A stretch of DNA of 64,000 nt, taken from the NCBI GenBank assembly GCA_964346175.1, contig CAYFTG010000002.1, positions 62,001-126,000 of the forward strand, read 5' to 3'. The DNA is from DTU032 sp964346175 (lineage in GTDB: Bacteria > Bacillota > Clostridia > Saccharofermentanales > DTU023). Under the pieces are notes generated by a model. That model saw only the letters and a program-made list of their open reading frames with translations, ran no database searches and had not been told where the DNA came from. Below, in pieces: positions 33,760-43,017 of this stretch. Within the stretch, counting starts at the first letter, position 1, and every line of letters begins with the position of its first letter. A program made the position numbers and the translations under genes.

Positions 33760-33824
33760 AAAAAAAAAGCGGCCCTTGCGGACCGCCTAAATTAAACAGA
33801 TCCGAGGCACCACTCCCGGATCTG
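33760..33824 (-). ncRNA. Candidate small RNA with two hairpins and terminator
   Basis: On the minus strand an 8-base perfect stem (33797-33804 with 33817-33824), a short link and a GCGG-type stem with one internal mismatch (33769-33786) precede nine U residues (33760-33768). No coding region is near on this strand: the upstream gene ends at 33955 and the downstream one starts at 33681. It could simply be a terminator of the 33955 gene with a long 3' trailer, or an independent small RNA. A plus-strand GGAGGAG-ATGAAAAAAGGATAA at about 33836-33866 encodes only four residues. The rest of 33682-33954 is empty. Confidence 0.45.
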
Positions 33825-33954
33825 CTCTCTCAAATGGAGGAGAAAAGTATGAAAAAAGGATAACTAACCCTAATCATTAATTGCATTATACAGAGCATGA
33901 ATGTACAAGCTGCTACACATTTATGAATAAATAAAGAACAAATAGCTTAATTAC

Positions 33955-34674
33955 TTATTCAAGCTCTTTATATGCTGCTCCTCCAATAGCACTTTCGTTT
34001 TCCGGTTCTGCTATTTCCATACCCCCGCCAGTGCTAGCTATGCGCATGGTCACTGCTGAGTGTGTCTCTTTAAAGGAAGCAGAATCAAGCCCCATCACAT
34101 CGGCTCTGATCGTACAATATTCATTGAATATTTCAACAGCCTTATCCTTGCTGGGTTTTTCATCCAGAACAAGAATGACGTAATCGCTGCCCAGGTTTTG
34201 CACGTTGATACTGCTTTCACTGACATTCTCTTCGGCCAGCTCCACTACAAGTTTCTCCGTGATCTGCTGATGGCGCTGATTACGGGTTGAGATTGTGGGC
34301 AGCAGTACAGCAGCCAAGATTCCTAGTGCAAGAACAAAGGCCACAATCATGATCACCTTCATACGTGAAGGGATCGTGAGCTTAGGCAAGTCCTTAACCT
34401 TGGGTTCGAAAGGTTTTTCCTGAGTACGCGTCCGCGGGGTCGGTGCGGGTGCGGGAGCTACTGCTCTAGCTCTGCCGACCTGCTGTACAAGGGGACCTTC
34501 ATACTCCGGCTGTTCTTCGTTAGGAAATTCGAATTCGTCAGGGCTTTCTAAAGCACGCATTCCCTCACTGGTGTCGAAAACACAGTTGCAGAACATGCAA
34601 TGCGATTTATCATTTTTATCGTCTACTTGAATCAATGAGCCGCAGTTAACGCAGCATGCATCTTTAATAGCCAT
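33955..34674 (-). CDS. Zinc-ribbon membrane protein of unknown function
   Basis: 239 residues. The N-terminal zinc ribbon has CVNCGS and CMFCNC (two CxxC pairs around residues 8-33), followed by a Pro/Ala-rich stretch and a membrane helix (about 108-128). The C-terminal domain of about 100 residues has no recognised family. Zinc ribbons followed by a membrane helix are common in small Bacillota proteins of unknown role. Start at 34674 is ATG with a weak upstream site. The candidate RNA/terminator at 33760 lies 130 bases after its end. Confidence 0.8.
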   Translation of the reverse strand: MAIKDACCVNCGSLIQVDDKNDKSHCMFCNCVFDTSEGMRALESPDEFEFPNEEQPEYEGPLVQQVGRARAVAPAPAPTPRTRTQEKPFEPKVKDLPKLTIPSRMKVIMIVAFVLALGILAAVLLPTISTRNQRHQQITEKLVVELAEENVSESSINVQNLGSDYVILVLDEKPSKDKAVEIFNEYCTIRADVMGLDSASFKETHSAVTMRIASTGGGMEIAEPENESAIGGAAYKELE

Positions 34675-34814
34675 CTATATTCCTCTCATTTGTATCTAAG
34701 TTTTTGTTAAGCCATGGTGTATTATATCAGAAACACATTCTATTCAGAAGCGCTGTTATCAACTGTGACAGCTTGCCAACATAATTCAAAACAATAAAGA
34801 TTAGGAAGCCTGCG

Positions 34815-35291
34815 ATGACTAATGATGAGATCACTTCAAATATATATATGCAACGAGCAATTGAACTTGCGCGCGAGGCCGCCGCTGAGGGAGAAGTGCC
34901 GGTAGGCTGTGTTATAGTACTTGAAGGTATCATTCTGGCCGAAGGCAGAAATAATCGAGAAAGTTCGCAAATGGCGACCGGCCATGCTGAAGTGCAGGCG
35001 ATAGAGTCGGCCAACCGCAAGGTTAATGCCTGGCGTCTGTGCGACGCTGATCTCTACGTCACTTTGGAACCCTGCTTAATGTGCTCAGGTGCTATCCAGC
35101 AAGCACGCATTAAACGTCTGTTTTTCGGAGCTTATGATCCCAAATCGGGTATGGCAGGATCTGTTGCTAATGTCTTTGCTTTGCCCTCTAATCATGAGGT
35201 CGAAGTAAAAGGCGGAATCATGCAAGAAGACTGCGCTCAGTTGCTACGCGATTTTTTTATCATTCGGAGAAATAATTGTGAAAAAGAATAA
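34815..35291 (+). CDS. tadA: tRNA-specific adenosine deaminase
   Basis: Deaminates the wobble adenosine of tRNA-Arg(ACG) to inosine. 158 residues with the zinc site HAE (57-59) and PCLMC (86-90), the general base Glu59, and the GALxxARI-type segment SGAIQQARIKRLFFGAYDPK. Length is normal. AGGAAG precedes the ATG. A possible promoter TTATCA/CATAAT (34756-34785, 18-base spacer) precedes it. Its last 14 bases overlap the plsC-type gene, so the two are co-transcribed. Confidence 0.95.
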   Translation: MTNDEITSNIYMQRAIELAREAAAEGEVPVGCVIVLEGIILAEGRNNRESSQMATGHAEVQAIESANRKVNAWRLCDADLYVTLEPCLMCSGAIQQARIKRLFFGAYDPKSGMAGSVANVFALPSNHEVEVKGGIMQEDCAQLLRDFFIIRRNNCEKE

Positions 35292-36027
35292 TAATGAAAA
35301 TATTAAGGATAAGCCGAAGCAAATAACTATGTATGAGAGGAATTTGCCGGCCAAGATAATTTATCATTTGGCCATGTTCCTGACCAGAATATTTGTGCGC
35401 CTGCGCTATAAAGGACAAGAACTTTTACCCATGGATCCTAAATACATTGTGGCAGCTAATCATCAGTCGCTGTTTGACGGTCTCTGGTTAATGGGCGGAG
35501 TACCACGCGAGCATTTTACCGTTTTTTCTTGTATGGCCGGTGCAGATCTAGGAGAGGATTATGGTCTGATCGGCAAGATCATGTTGAGAGTCGGTCGCTC
35601 AATCTTAGTGGATCGTAACGGCAACCCCATCCGAGGATTGATCGCAGCCAAGAAGATGCTCGAAGATGGCAATATCGTGATGATCCATCCTGAAGGTACG
35701 CGTAGCTATGACGGCAAAATCGGGGAGATGATGAACGGTGCTGCTTATTTGGCACATAAGACCGGAGCACCCATTATACCCACATACATTAATGGTGCTT
35801 ACGAAATTTTTTCCCGCTACATGTCGGTGCCCCACCCGATACATCTGAGACGCATGAAACGCAAACCGTTGACAATTGAATTTGGAGAACCGATTTACGC
35901 CCAAGATTACAATTCAATATATGAACTTATGGCTGCTGTAAACAGCTGGCTGCATGCCAAAGAGGAACTTGCTCTAGCAGAAAAAGATCCCGAGCTGGCT
36001 AATATTAAAGCTAATAGGATGAGCTAA
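35278..36027 (+). CDS. plsC: 1-acyl-sn-glycerol-3-phosphate acyltransferase
   Basis: Adds the second acyl chain to lysophosphatidate in phospholipid synthesis. 249 residues; the NHxxxxD motif appears as NHQSLFD, the second motif as HPEGTRSYDG, with a short membrane-associated N-terminal helix. Start is a GTG (35278) with GGAGAAATAATT upstream, overlapping tadA by 14 bases; a start at the later ATG (MYERNLPA) is possible. The 3' end overlaps the convergent hflX stop by 4 bases. Confidence 0.92.
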   Translation: MKKNNNENIKDKPKQITMYERNLPAKIIYHLAMFLTRIFVRLRYKGQELLPMDPKYIVAANHQSLFDGLWLMGGVPREHFTVFSCMAGADLGEDYGLIGKIMLRVGRSILVDRNGNPIRGLIAAKKMLEDGNIVMIHPEGTRSYDGKIGEMMNGAAYLAHKTGAPIIPTYINGAYEIFSRYMSVPHPIHLRRMKRKPLTIEFGEPIYAQDYNSIYELMAAVNSWLHAKEELALAEKDPELANIKANRMS

Positions 36028-37310
36028 TCCAGAACATAATCCGTTAATGGTCCCAGCTTGCTTTTCTGGATCTTTCCTTCCATTCGAATGTGATTGTTGC
36101 CATAATCGATCTTATCTACCACCCCATAATCACGCACGTAGGCTTCCAGCTCGGAAGAACTGTAAGGTATTTCTGCAACGAAGGAGAACATCCTACTCTC
36201 CGCGAATAGAGCCATCGCTTCTTTAAGTTCAGGCAAGCCCTCACCAGTCAATGCAGATATTTCGTAAATTCTTTCCTGCTTGTCATTACGTAAAGACATG
36301 ATTAGGTTATGGTAGGCACTCTCTGATCTTTGATCAATCTTATTAGGCAGGTAAAAGGTTTCAATAGCGCCGGCTCCCAGCTCCATGAGCTGCTCATCCG
36401 CCACGTGACGATGCATAGCTGCCTCCTCGTCCGAGACATCAATTACATGCAAAACAAGATCCGCTTCGACCACTTCTTCTAAGGTAGCTTTGAAAGCCTG
36501 CTTTAGATGTTTCGGCATTTCACGAATAAAACCCACCGTATCAATCAGGACGTAACTAATTCCGTCACGCAATTCCAAGCGACGAGCTGTCGGATCAAGC
36601 GTCATGAAGAGCCGATTCGCCGTCGGTATGTCTGAGCCGCTTAGCTTGTTCATTAAGGTAGATTTTCCGGCATTGGTATAGCCGACGACAGCAGCAACTA
36701 ATGCATCTTTACGCTGACGAGAGCTACGCTGATGCTGGCGTCTTAGCTCCAACTGCTCTAGTTCTTTCTGCAACTGACTCATACGGCGCTGAATGACACG
36801 ACGGTCTTGCTCTAGCTTAGTTTCACCGGGGCCACGGGTGCCAATCCCTCCACCTAGACGCGAGAGCTCAACGCCCTTACCTACTAGACGAGTCAAACTA
36901 TAGCGCAGACGAGCCAACTCGACTTGAATCTTTCCTTCATCTGTCCGGGCATGTTCGGAGAAAATGGCCAGAATAACTCCGGTGCGGTCATGTACCGCCG
37001 CTTCAGTCTGCTGGGCAATATTTCGAAACTGAGCCGACGACAGCTCTGCGTTGAAAATCAAATGCTCCACGTCTGCATTTGCGGCCATCTCGCTGATCTC
37101 AAGCAATTTTCCGGATCCGATATAAGTGCTGCCTTCTATTTTCTTCATGCGTTGTGTCGCCCTACCGACTACTTCAAAGCCGCAGGTTTCAGCCAAATCT
37201 TCCAACTCGTCTAGTGAACGCTCAACTGTATCTTCCTCACCGGGCAGCGCCGCAGCTATCAAATAAGCTCGATTTGAACTATCTTCTCCGTAGAAATTCT
37301 TTAACGACAT
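36024..37310 (-). CDS. hflX: GTPase HflX
   Basis: Ribosome-associated GTPase that splits stalled 70S and 100S ribosomes. 428 residues with the N-terminal HflX domain (about 1-180, including GGGIGTRGPGETKLE), then the G domain: G1 GYTNAGKST, G3 DTVGF, G4 NKID. I choose the ATG at 37308-37310; a GTG 18 bases further upstream has no ribosome-binding site, and the site before the ATG (AGTAGG) is only moderate. It converges with plsC. Confidence 0.95.
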   Translation of the reverse strand: MSLKNFYGEDSSNRAYLIAAALPGEEDTVERSLDELEDLAETCGFEVVGRATQRMKKIEGSTYIGSGKLLEISEMAANADVEHLIFNAELSSAQFRNIAQQTEAAVHDRTGVILAIFSEHARTDEGKIQVELARLRYSLTRLVGKGVELSRLGGGIGTRGPGETKLEQDRRVIQRRMSQLQKELEQLELRRQHQRSSRQRKDALVAAVVGYTNAGKSTLMNKLSGSDIPTANRLFMTLDPTARRLELRDGISYVLIDTVGFIREMPKHLKQAFKATLEEVVEADLVLHVIDVSDEEAAMHRHVADEQLMELGAGAIETFYLPNKIDQRSESAYHNLIMSLRNDKQERIYEISALTGEGLPELKEAMALFAESRMFSFVAEIPYSSSELEAYVRDYGVVDKIDYGNNHIRMEGKIQKSKLGPLTDYVLD

Positions 37311-37416
37311 AAAACCTACTTTCTCCACTCTGTGGAATTTCGCTCGTTTCGAAACAATACCTTAGATATACATGTTACGATAATAAACCATCAATAGGAT
37401 TGGAACGGTAGCAAAA

Positions 37417-37896
37417 ATGGACTTCGATATCTTTGATTCAATTGATAATGATGAAACATCAGAATTCCCCAACAACATTGAGATGACTGCGCTCTGGCTA
37501 AGCCATATCATACGCATCCGGCGCAAATCATTGTCCCTGACACAAGGAACGATAGCAAGCGCCTTAGGTTTGGGTATGTCCGCAATCTCTTCGATAGAAT
37601 CCGGCAACTCTTTAGCCAACATCAAACGAACACTCCAAGTAATGAACTACTTACGACTTCCCTTGGCGCCAATTCTAATGTCGATAAATTCTCAAATCAT
37701 GATACACAGTATAGAGGGTTTCGCCCCTACTCTTCTTAACGACGGAAAATCGCTCGCATGGAAGCATCTGGAAGTGTTTCAAGCCACTGATCCACCTCGC
37801 CTTGTCGTTCTGGATAAACAGTCAGGAAAGACTCATCAAGTGACCTTATCATCGCCTCACGATACGGTAGATCCGGCATCCGCAGAAACAAAGTGA
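37417..37896 (+). CDS. XRE-type helix-turn-helix protein
   Basis: 159 residues. Residues about 25-80 form a Cro/C1-type HTH, including RIRRKSLSLTQGTIASALGLGMSAISSIESG. The C-terminal half has no recognised domain and the last 53 codons are antisense to the end of the neighbouring minus-strand gene, so one of the two frames may have been extended by mutation. It stands alone, starting at an ATG with a weak ribosome-binding site (GGAACGG). Regulatory target unknown. Confidence 0.7.
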   Translation: MDFDIFDSIDNDETSEFPNNIEMTALWLSHIIRIRRKSLSLTQGTIASALGLGMSAISSIESGNSLANIKRTLQVMNYLRLPLAPILMSINSQIMIHSIEGFAPTLLNDGKSLAWKHLEVFQATDPPRLVVLDKQSGKTHQVTLSSPHDTVDPASAETK

Positions 37897-38296
37897 TCAT
37901 ACCGCCATAGACATCATTAAAGATCTTTTTATCCTTTTCCTGATCATTCATGCGCACCAAACCAAGGAATTTCCTTCCAAAGCTGGGATCAGCCTTACTA
38001 ACTTTAATATATACCAGCGCCGAATCTTGCAAATGTTTGTCAATGGCATCCAACCAGAGATCACCGGCGTCCTGCTGAATCTCGACTAATTCCTTATTAT
38101 TAAAAAATTCTTTAATTTCTTTGCTTGCACGCTTTATATCACTTTTCGTCTGCTTGCCGGTACCGAATAAATGGGAGTATATCCAAGGTAGAAGAAAACG
38201 GTCACCCGTTTCATTCTCCTTGCCTTTTAGAGCAAAAAAACGAAAGTCATGCAAACGCTTTTCTATTTCTTGTTTAAAATCGTCTCTGTTATCCAC
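37736..38296 (-). CDS. Conserved-looking protein of unknown function
   Basis: 186 residues, helical and charged, with DFKQEIEKRLHDFRFFALKGKE at the start and RFLLPWIYSHLFGTGKQ as a likely conserved core. No family recognised with confidence. Its last 161 bases overlap the XRE gene on the opposite strand. It lies between the XRE gene and the folate cyclo-ligase gene, 25 bases from the latter, which might put them in one transcript. Confidence 0.6.
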   Translation of the reverse strand: MDNRDDFKQEIEKRLHDFRFFALKGKENETGDRFLLPWIYSHLFGTGKQTKSDIKRASKEIKEFFNNKELVEIQQDAGDLWLDAIDKHLQDSALVYIKVSKADPSFGRKFLGLVRMNDQEKDKKIFNDVYGGMITLFLRMPDLPYREAMIRSLDESFLTVYPERQGEVDQWLETLPDASMRAIFRR

Positions 38297-38321
38297 AAAG
38301 CTCTCCCCTCATAACTGAAAA

Positions 38322-38948
38322 CTAAACTGTTTCCGTATCTGTCTTATATTTACTATTAAATATATAGATATTTTTATCTGTAACCACTGCATCCAAGGCT
38401 TCATCATAATCTTCACGGGGAACGTTATCAACAACCTGTTCCTCAAAACAGATGCCTACTCGTGGCACATCGCTATTAAGCCTGGGTAATAAACGATCAT
38501 AGTAGCCGCCACCATAGCCGATGCGATATCCATCCTTGCTGAAAAGCAGTCCCGGAACCAAAATGAAATCAACAACCTCTGGATCTTTGATGCGTGATTC
38601 ATTTCTGCGCGGCTCTAAAATCCCATACGAGGACTCCTCAAGCTCGTCGTAACCATGAAACATAGACAGAAGCAGCTCCTGGCTCTCCTTCTCAACAATA
38701 GGGACATAGACACGTTTACCCATAACTCGCATCACATCAATTAGGTGATGGGTATCTACTTCGTCACGAAAACTGATGAAGCAGCTGACATTTTCTGCCA
38801 ACATAAAGGGCTCCCACTTAAACAAACGCTGCTCAATCGCTCTAGATTTTTCCAGACGTGTCTCCGCATCTATGCCTGCACGTATCTCTCTGCCTCGTGC
38901 GCGGTATTCTTTTTTCATAACTGATAATTCCTGCCCTTGTCTATCCAT
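38322..38948 (-). CDS. 5-formyltetrahydrofolate cyclo-ligase
   Basis: Converts 5-formyl-THF to 5,10-methenyl-THF using ATP. 208 residues with the family core FILVPGLLFSKDGYRIGYGGGYYDRLL near residue 130-155 and an N-terminal KKEYRARGREIRAGI that matches family starts. The first ATG has GGAGGAG ten bases upstream; a second ATG ten codons later is an alternative that removes a non-conserved start. It is 22 bases downstream of the MATE gene, in an apparent operon. Confidence 0.93.
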   Translation of the reverse strand: MDRQGQELSVMKKEYRARGREIRAGIDAETRLEKSRAIEQRLFKWEPFMLAENVSCFISFRDEVDTHHLIDVMRVMGKRVYVPIVEKESQELLLSMFHGYDELEESSYGILEPRRNESRIKDPEVVDFILVPGLLFSKDGYRIGYGGGYYDRLLPRLNSDVPRVGICFEEQVVDNVPREDYDEALDAVVTDKNIYIFNSKYKTDTETV

Positions 38949-38970
38949 TCAAACACAACTCCTCCAAAAT

Positions 38971-40356
38971 TTAAGCATTAGCATCAACGTTTTCAATTTC
39001 CTCAATCGGCTCTAATTCTTCCCGCTTAGGTAACCAATCTACCATTTTCATGTAGATCAGGTAAACAATTATGGTCAAAACATATGAAAGAGGATAGGCC
39101 AAAAGCATGAAATCAAAGGTGCGATTCAATGGCAGTATGACATAAACCCAGAATACACGAAAGCCGGACATGCAAGTTAAGGTCACCAGCATCGGCACCA
39201 TGGAGCGACCTACTCCGCGCAGTGCGCCACCTATTACCTCGTTAATTCCGAACAACCAATAGATGCTCAAGATGTAAAGCATCACGCGACGGATATAGTA
39301 AGTTACAGCCGGATCCGGATTAAAGAGTGCAGCCAAAGGTCCTGCAAAGATAAGGAAAAATGCCCCCAGGCCGCCCGACATAATTACAACCAAAATAGTC
39401 GCTTGGCGCAGCCCTCTTTTAGCCCTCTCTAGTTTCCCTGCTCCGATGTTTTGACCCTCAAATGTCATTGCTGCTAAGGCTACCGCGTTAATTGTCACCC
39501 AGACGAAGCCATCAATGCGCCCGGCTGCAGCATAGCCTGCTACGGCTAAAGTACCAAATCCGTTGACGGCGGTTTGGATAATTACATTGGAGCCGGATAT
39601 GAGAACGCTCTGCACGCCTGCAGGCACTCCGATCTTCAAGGCTCGCTTGCCCACAGGACCGTGAAAGGCGATATCGCGCAGATACAGTCGATAGCTTTCG
39701 TCAGTTTTGCTCAGACTTATCATAACCAGTACAGCAGCTACTATCTGCGAAATAACTGTTGCCCAAGCTGCTCCCGCGACACCCCAGTCGAAGACTGCGA
39801 TGAAAAGCAAATCCAGTAAAATATTTGTTATTGAGCTAACTGCAAGGAAATAAAATGGTCGCTTTGAGTCACCTACTGAACGCAGTATTCCCGCACCCAT
39901 ATTGTAAAAAAGCGAAGGAATCGAACCCGCGAAAAATATGCGAAGATAGGTACTGGCATCGACTAAGATGTCTTCAGGCGTATTCATCAAACGTAAGAGT
40001 GGTGTCGACAAGAAAAAGCCGGCAACACTCAAAACCACGCCTGATACCAGAGCAATTGACATGGATGAGTGCACCATACGATAGAGCCCGTCTTCGTCTT
40101 CTGCTCCATACATCTGAGCCACCACAACAGCGCAACCGGTAGACAAACCGATGAAAAAACCGATCAGCATATTGGCCAGCGATCCGGTAGCTCCAACAGC
40201 GGCCTGTGCTTGAGTGCCGATAAATCTGCCTACAATCAGCAAATCCCCAGTATTGTAGAGCTGTTGCAAAAAGTTGCTCAACATCAGTGGCAAGGCAAAT
40301 ATTAATAATTGTTTCCAAATGGTTCCTTCTGTTAAAGCAACATTACGCAATCTCAT
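38971..40356 (-). CDS. MATE family multidrug efflux transporter
   Basis: Multi-pass cation-coupled exporter of 461 residues with twelve helices in two bundles. The N-terminus (LTEGTIWKQLLIFALPLMLSN) and QQLYNTGDLLIVGRFIG are typical. The C-terminal end after the last helix is a short acidic tail (EELEPIEEIE). Substrate unknown. ATG at 40356 follows an AAGGAG site. It is 15 bases from the end of the nspC gene, so it probably belongs to the polyamine transcript; polyamine export is possible but unproven. Confidence 0.93.
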   Translation of the reverse strand: MRLRNVALTEGTIWKQLLIFALPLMLSNFLQQLYNTGDLLIVGRFIGTQAQAAVGATGSLANMLIGFFIGLSTGCAVVVAQMYGAEDEDGLYRMVHSSMSIALVSGVVLSVAGFFLSTPLLRLMNTPEDILVDASTYLRIFFAGSIPSLFYNMGAGILRSVGDSKRPFYFLAVSSITNILLDLLFIAVFDWGVAGAAWATVISQIVAAVLVMISLSKTDESYRLYLRDIAFHGPVGKRALKIGVPAGVQSVLISGSNVIIQTAVNGFGTLAVAGYAAAGRIDGFVWVTINAVALAAMTFEGQNIGAGKLERAKRGLRQATILVVIMSGGLGAFFLIFAGPLAALFNPDPAVTYYIRRVMLYILSIYWLFGINEVIGGALRGVGRSMVPMLVTLTCMSGFRVFWVYVILPLNRTFDFMLLAYPLSYVLTIIVYLIYMKMVDWLPKREELEPIEEIENVDANA

Positions 40357-40371
40357 CCGCTCTGTAACTCC

Positions 40372-41646
40372 TTAGCCTAATCTGCCTTTAAAGTCCTCAT
40401 AGGAGAAACTCTTAAGTGTCTTATACGTTTTCTTATCCGGATAGACACCAATGGAGGGCAAAGGCATACCGTTAAAGGTGTTATTCTTCACCATCGTGTA
40501 AATGGCCATATCCAAAAAAACAATTCTATCACCGGGCAAAGGAGGTACATCAAAAGAATATTCTCCAATGATATCCCCTGCTAGGCAGCTGGGGCCTCCT
40601 AAGCGAATCACGTATGGTAGTTGATCTGCCTCAGCCCCCTCGTACCAGCGTGACTCGCCGCTGCGGCTTGCGTCTTGGACCAGAAAACACTTAGGGGTAT
40701 AGGGCATTTCCAAAACGTCCGGCATATGACAGGCGGCGGATGCGTCGAGAATTGCGGTGGTGCTGACATTTTTCACCAAATCCAAGACCTCGGAGACGAG
40801 AAAGCCCGTGTCAAGGGCTACCGCCTCACCCGGCTCGAGATAAACTTCGGCCCCGGTTTTCTCCTGCACACGCTTAATACTGCGCAAGAGGCTGTCGACA
40901 TCGTAATCTGCTCGCGTTATATGGTGTCCCCCGCCTAAATTAAACCATTTCAAATCTTGAGGAAACGCGCCGAATTTCTCCTCGATCGCGTCCAACGTAT
41001 TTTCGAGAGCGTCGGCATTTTGCTCGCACAGCGAATGGAAATGTATGCCTTCTATGCCTTCAAAGAGTCCGGCCTCCATACCTGCTTTGAACTGTTCTGC
41101 TGTTATGCCCAGACGCGAGTTGGGAGCGGCCGGATCGTAGATCGCATGTTCCAGCTCGGAATACTCGGGGTTGATCCGCAAGCCCGGAGAGATCTGCCGA
41201 CCTCCGGACAAATTGTGGTCTAGCAGACGTCCACGGTATTTCTTCCATTGGCTGAAACTGTTGAAAACAATTTTATCCACTAGTCCTAACAATTTTTCAA
41301 AATCCGACTCCTTAAAAGCAGGTGAATAAACGTGCACCTCACTTTTTTCACCCATCTCTTCACGGCCCAACGTGGCCTCGTAGAGTCCGGACGCCGCTGT
41401 GCCGCTGAGATATTTCCCTATCAGCGGGTAAAGAGGATAAGTAGCAAAAGCCTTTTGCGCCAAAATTATTTTGCAGCCACTAACATCCATAATGGCTCGC
41501 AGCAGGCGCAAGTTATCTTCTAATGCACGCAGATCAATCAAATAGTATGGAGTAGGAACATCAAAAAACGGCAGGTCTTCGGCTGCCGGACGATTTTTCT
41601 CCTTAAAAAGCTGGGTCGGATCCAGATGCTCTTCATTCGCTTTCAT
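40372..41646 (-). CDS. nspC: Carboxynorspermidine decarboxylase
   Basis: PLP enzyme of the alanine-racemase-fold group that decarboxylates carboxynorspermidine or carboxyspermidine to the polyamine. 424 residues. The N-terminal VPTPYYLIDLRALEDNLR and ILAQKAFATYPLYPLI (the PLP lysine is in QKA) are hallmarks; the C-terminal domain has GPSCLAGDI, carrying the conserved Cys-Asp active site. I start at the ATG at 41644-41646, which has GAGGG upstream; a TTG 13 codons earlier has no site. Works in sequence with the carboxynorspermidine dehydrogenase just upstream. Confidence 0.93.
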   Translation of the reverse strand: MKANEEHLDPTQLFKEKNRPAAEDLPFFDVPTPYYLIDLRALEDNLRLLRAIMDVSGCKIILAQKAFATYPLYPLIGKYLSGTAASGLYEATLGREEMGEKSEVHVYSPAFKESDFEKLLGLVDKIVFNSFSQWKKYRGRLLDHNLSGGRQISPGLRINPEYSELEHAIYDPAAPNSRLGITAEQFKAGMEAGLFEGIEGIHFHSLCEQNADALENTLDAIEEKFGAFPQDLKWFNLGGGHHITRADYDVDSLLRSIKRVQEKTGAEVYLEPGEAVALDTGFLVSEVLDLVKNVSTTAILDASAACHMPDVLEMPYTPKCFLVQDASRSGESRWYEGAEADQLPYVIRLGGPSCLAGDIIGEYSFDVPPLPGDRIVFLDMAIYTMVKNNTFNGMPLPSIGVYPDKKTYKTLKSFSYEDFKGRLG

Positions 41647-41690
41647 CAAGTTGTTTTCCCTCAGATTCGACAATTCGTTTTTCAAAATTT

Positions 41691-41711
41691 GGGCCAGGAA
41701 TGTCCCGGCCC
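41691..41711 (-). promoter_or_regulatory. Hairpin between carboxynorspermidine dehydrogenase and nspC
   Basis: Nine-base arms with one mismatch around a 3-base loop, reading GGGCCGGGA then its partner on the minus strand, 44 bases before the nspC start. A short A/T-rich run follows; it may be a weak attenuator or processing site. Confidence 0.4.
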
Positions 41712-41733
41712 TTACTTACTATTTCTAAGTATA

Positions 41734-42933
41734 TTATGGTACCAAGACCGGGTCGTGATCCTCAATATACGGTAGTCCGAACTTATTCATCCCCGCCATG
41801 AAAGGATCCGGATCGAGTTCTTCAACGTTAAAGACTCCGGCTTTGCGCCACTGGCCCTGCAGGACCAAAGATGCACCAATCATCGCCGGAACCCCGGTTG
41901 TATATGATACTGCTTGTGCTCCTGTCTCTTTGAAGGCTTCTTGGTGATCGGAAATATTGTACAAGCGATAAACCTTCTCCTGACCATCTTTGACACCTTG
42001 GAAAATACAACCGATATTAGTTTTACCGTGTGTGCGCGGTCCCAAAGTTGCGGGATCCGGCAAAACTGCTTTCAAAAACTGTAGCGGAACAATTTGTTGG
42101 CCCTCAAAGTCGATCGGTTCAATTGAGGTCATACCAACGTTCTCCAGACATCTAAGATGAGTCAAATAGCTCTCACCGAAAGTCATAAAGAAACGCATCT
42201 TCTTGATGCCAGTAATGTTTTCCGCCAAAGATTCCAACTCCTCATGGTAGAGCAGATACATGTCGCGCTCACCGACTTCTTCAAAGTTGTAACTACGCTT
42301 TATCGCCAGAGGTTCCGTCTCGATGAATTCGCCCTTTTCCCAGTAGCGTCCGTTGGCTGTGACTTCCCGGATATTAATCTCAGGATTGAAATTAGTCGCG
42401 AAAGGATAGCCATGATCGCCGCCATTGCAATCGAGAATATCAATTTGGTGGATTTCGTCAAACTCATGCTTGAGGGCATAGGCCGAATAGACGCCGGTTA
42501 CGCCCGGGTCAAAGCCAGAGCCCAAAATTGCTGTCAGGCCCGCATCGCGGAAACGATCACGATAGGCCCACTGCCACTTATACTCGAACTTCGCTGTGTC
42601 GAGCGGTTCGTAGTTGGCAGTATCAAGGTAGTTGACTCCGGCCTCCAGACAGGCATCCATAATTGTCAAATCCTGATAAGGCAGAGCCAGGTTAATCACT
42701 AATTCGGGCTTGTATTGATTTATAAGTTCCACCAGCTCCGGAACGTTATCAGCATCTACCTGCGCTGTTTCAATTTCAGTGCCGCGTCCGTCCAATTCCG
42801 CCTTAAGCTGGTCACATTTCGATTTTGTACGGCTGGCAATCATCAAATGGGTAAAAACTTCACTGTTCTCTACACATTTATAGGCACAGACTCGAGCTAC
42901 GCCCCCTGCACCGATAATCATCGCTCTACTCAT
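41734..42933 (-). CDS. Carboxynorspermidine/carboxyspermidine dehydrogenase (Lys1/saccharopine reductase family)
   Basis: NAD(P)H-dependent enzyme that condenses a diamine (putrescine or diaminopropane) with aspartate semialdehyde. 399 residues with an N-terminal Rossmann motif IIGAGGVARVCAYKC, then DTANYEPLDTAKF and GSGFDPGVTGV, all shared with the carboxynorspermidine dehydrogenase branch. The genomic neighbour nspC supports this branch over lysine biosynthesis. Start ATG has AGGAGG upstream. 87 bases and a hairpin separate it from nspC. Confidence 0.92.
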   Translation of the reverse strand: MSRAMIIGAGGVARVCAYKCVENSEVFTHLMIASRTKSKCDQLKAELDGRGTEIETAQVDADNVPELVELINQYKPELVINLALPYQDLTIMDACLEAGVNYLDTANYEPLDTAKFEYKWQWAYRDRFRDAGLTAILGSGFDPGVTGVYSAYALKHEFDEIHQIDILDCNGGDHGYPFATNFNPEINIREVTANGRYWEKGEFIETEPLAIKRSYNFEEVGERDMYLLYHEELESLAENITGIKKMRFFMTFGESYLTHLRCLENVGMTSIEPIDFEGQQIVPLQFLKAVLPDPATLGPRTHGKTNIGCIFQGVKDGQEKVYRLYNISDHQEAFKETGAQAVSYTTGVPAMIGASLVLQGQWRKAGVFNVEELDPDPFMAGMNKFGLPYIEDHDPVLVP

Positions 42934-43017
42934 TAAAAAAACCTCCTTAGGTGTCCTGTAATAGATATCCTTATTCTATCAATAAGTTTCATTTGAAATG
43001 CTAAGTTCACATGAGAC

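Noticed and set aside
33851..33865. Four-codon frame with a strong ribosome-binding site (MKKG)
   Set aside because: Too short to call a gene; no downstream gene on the same strand that it might regulate.
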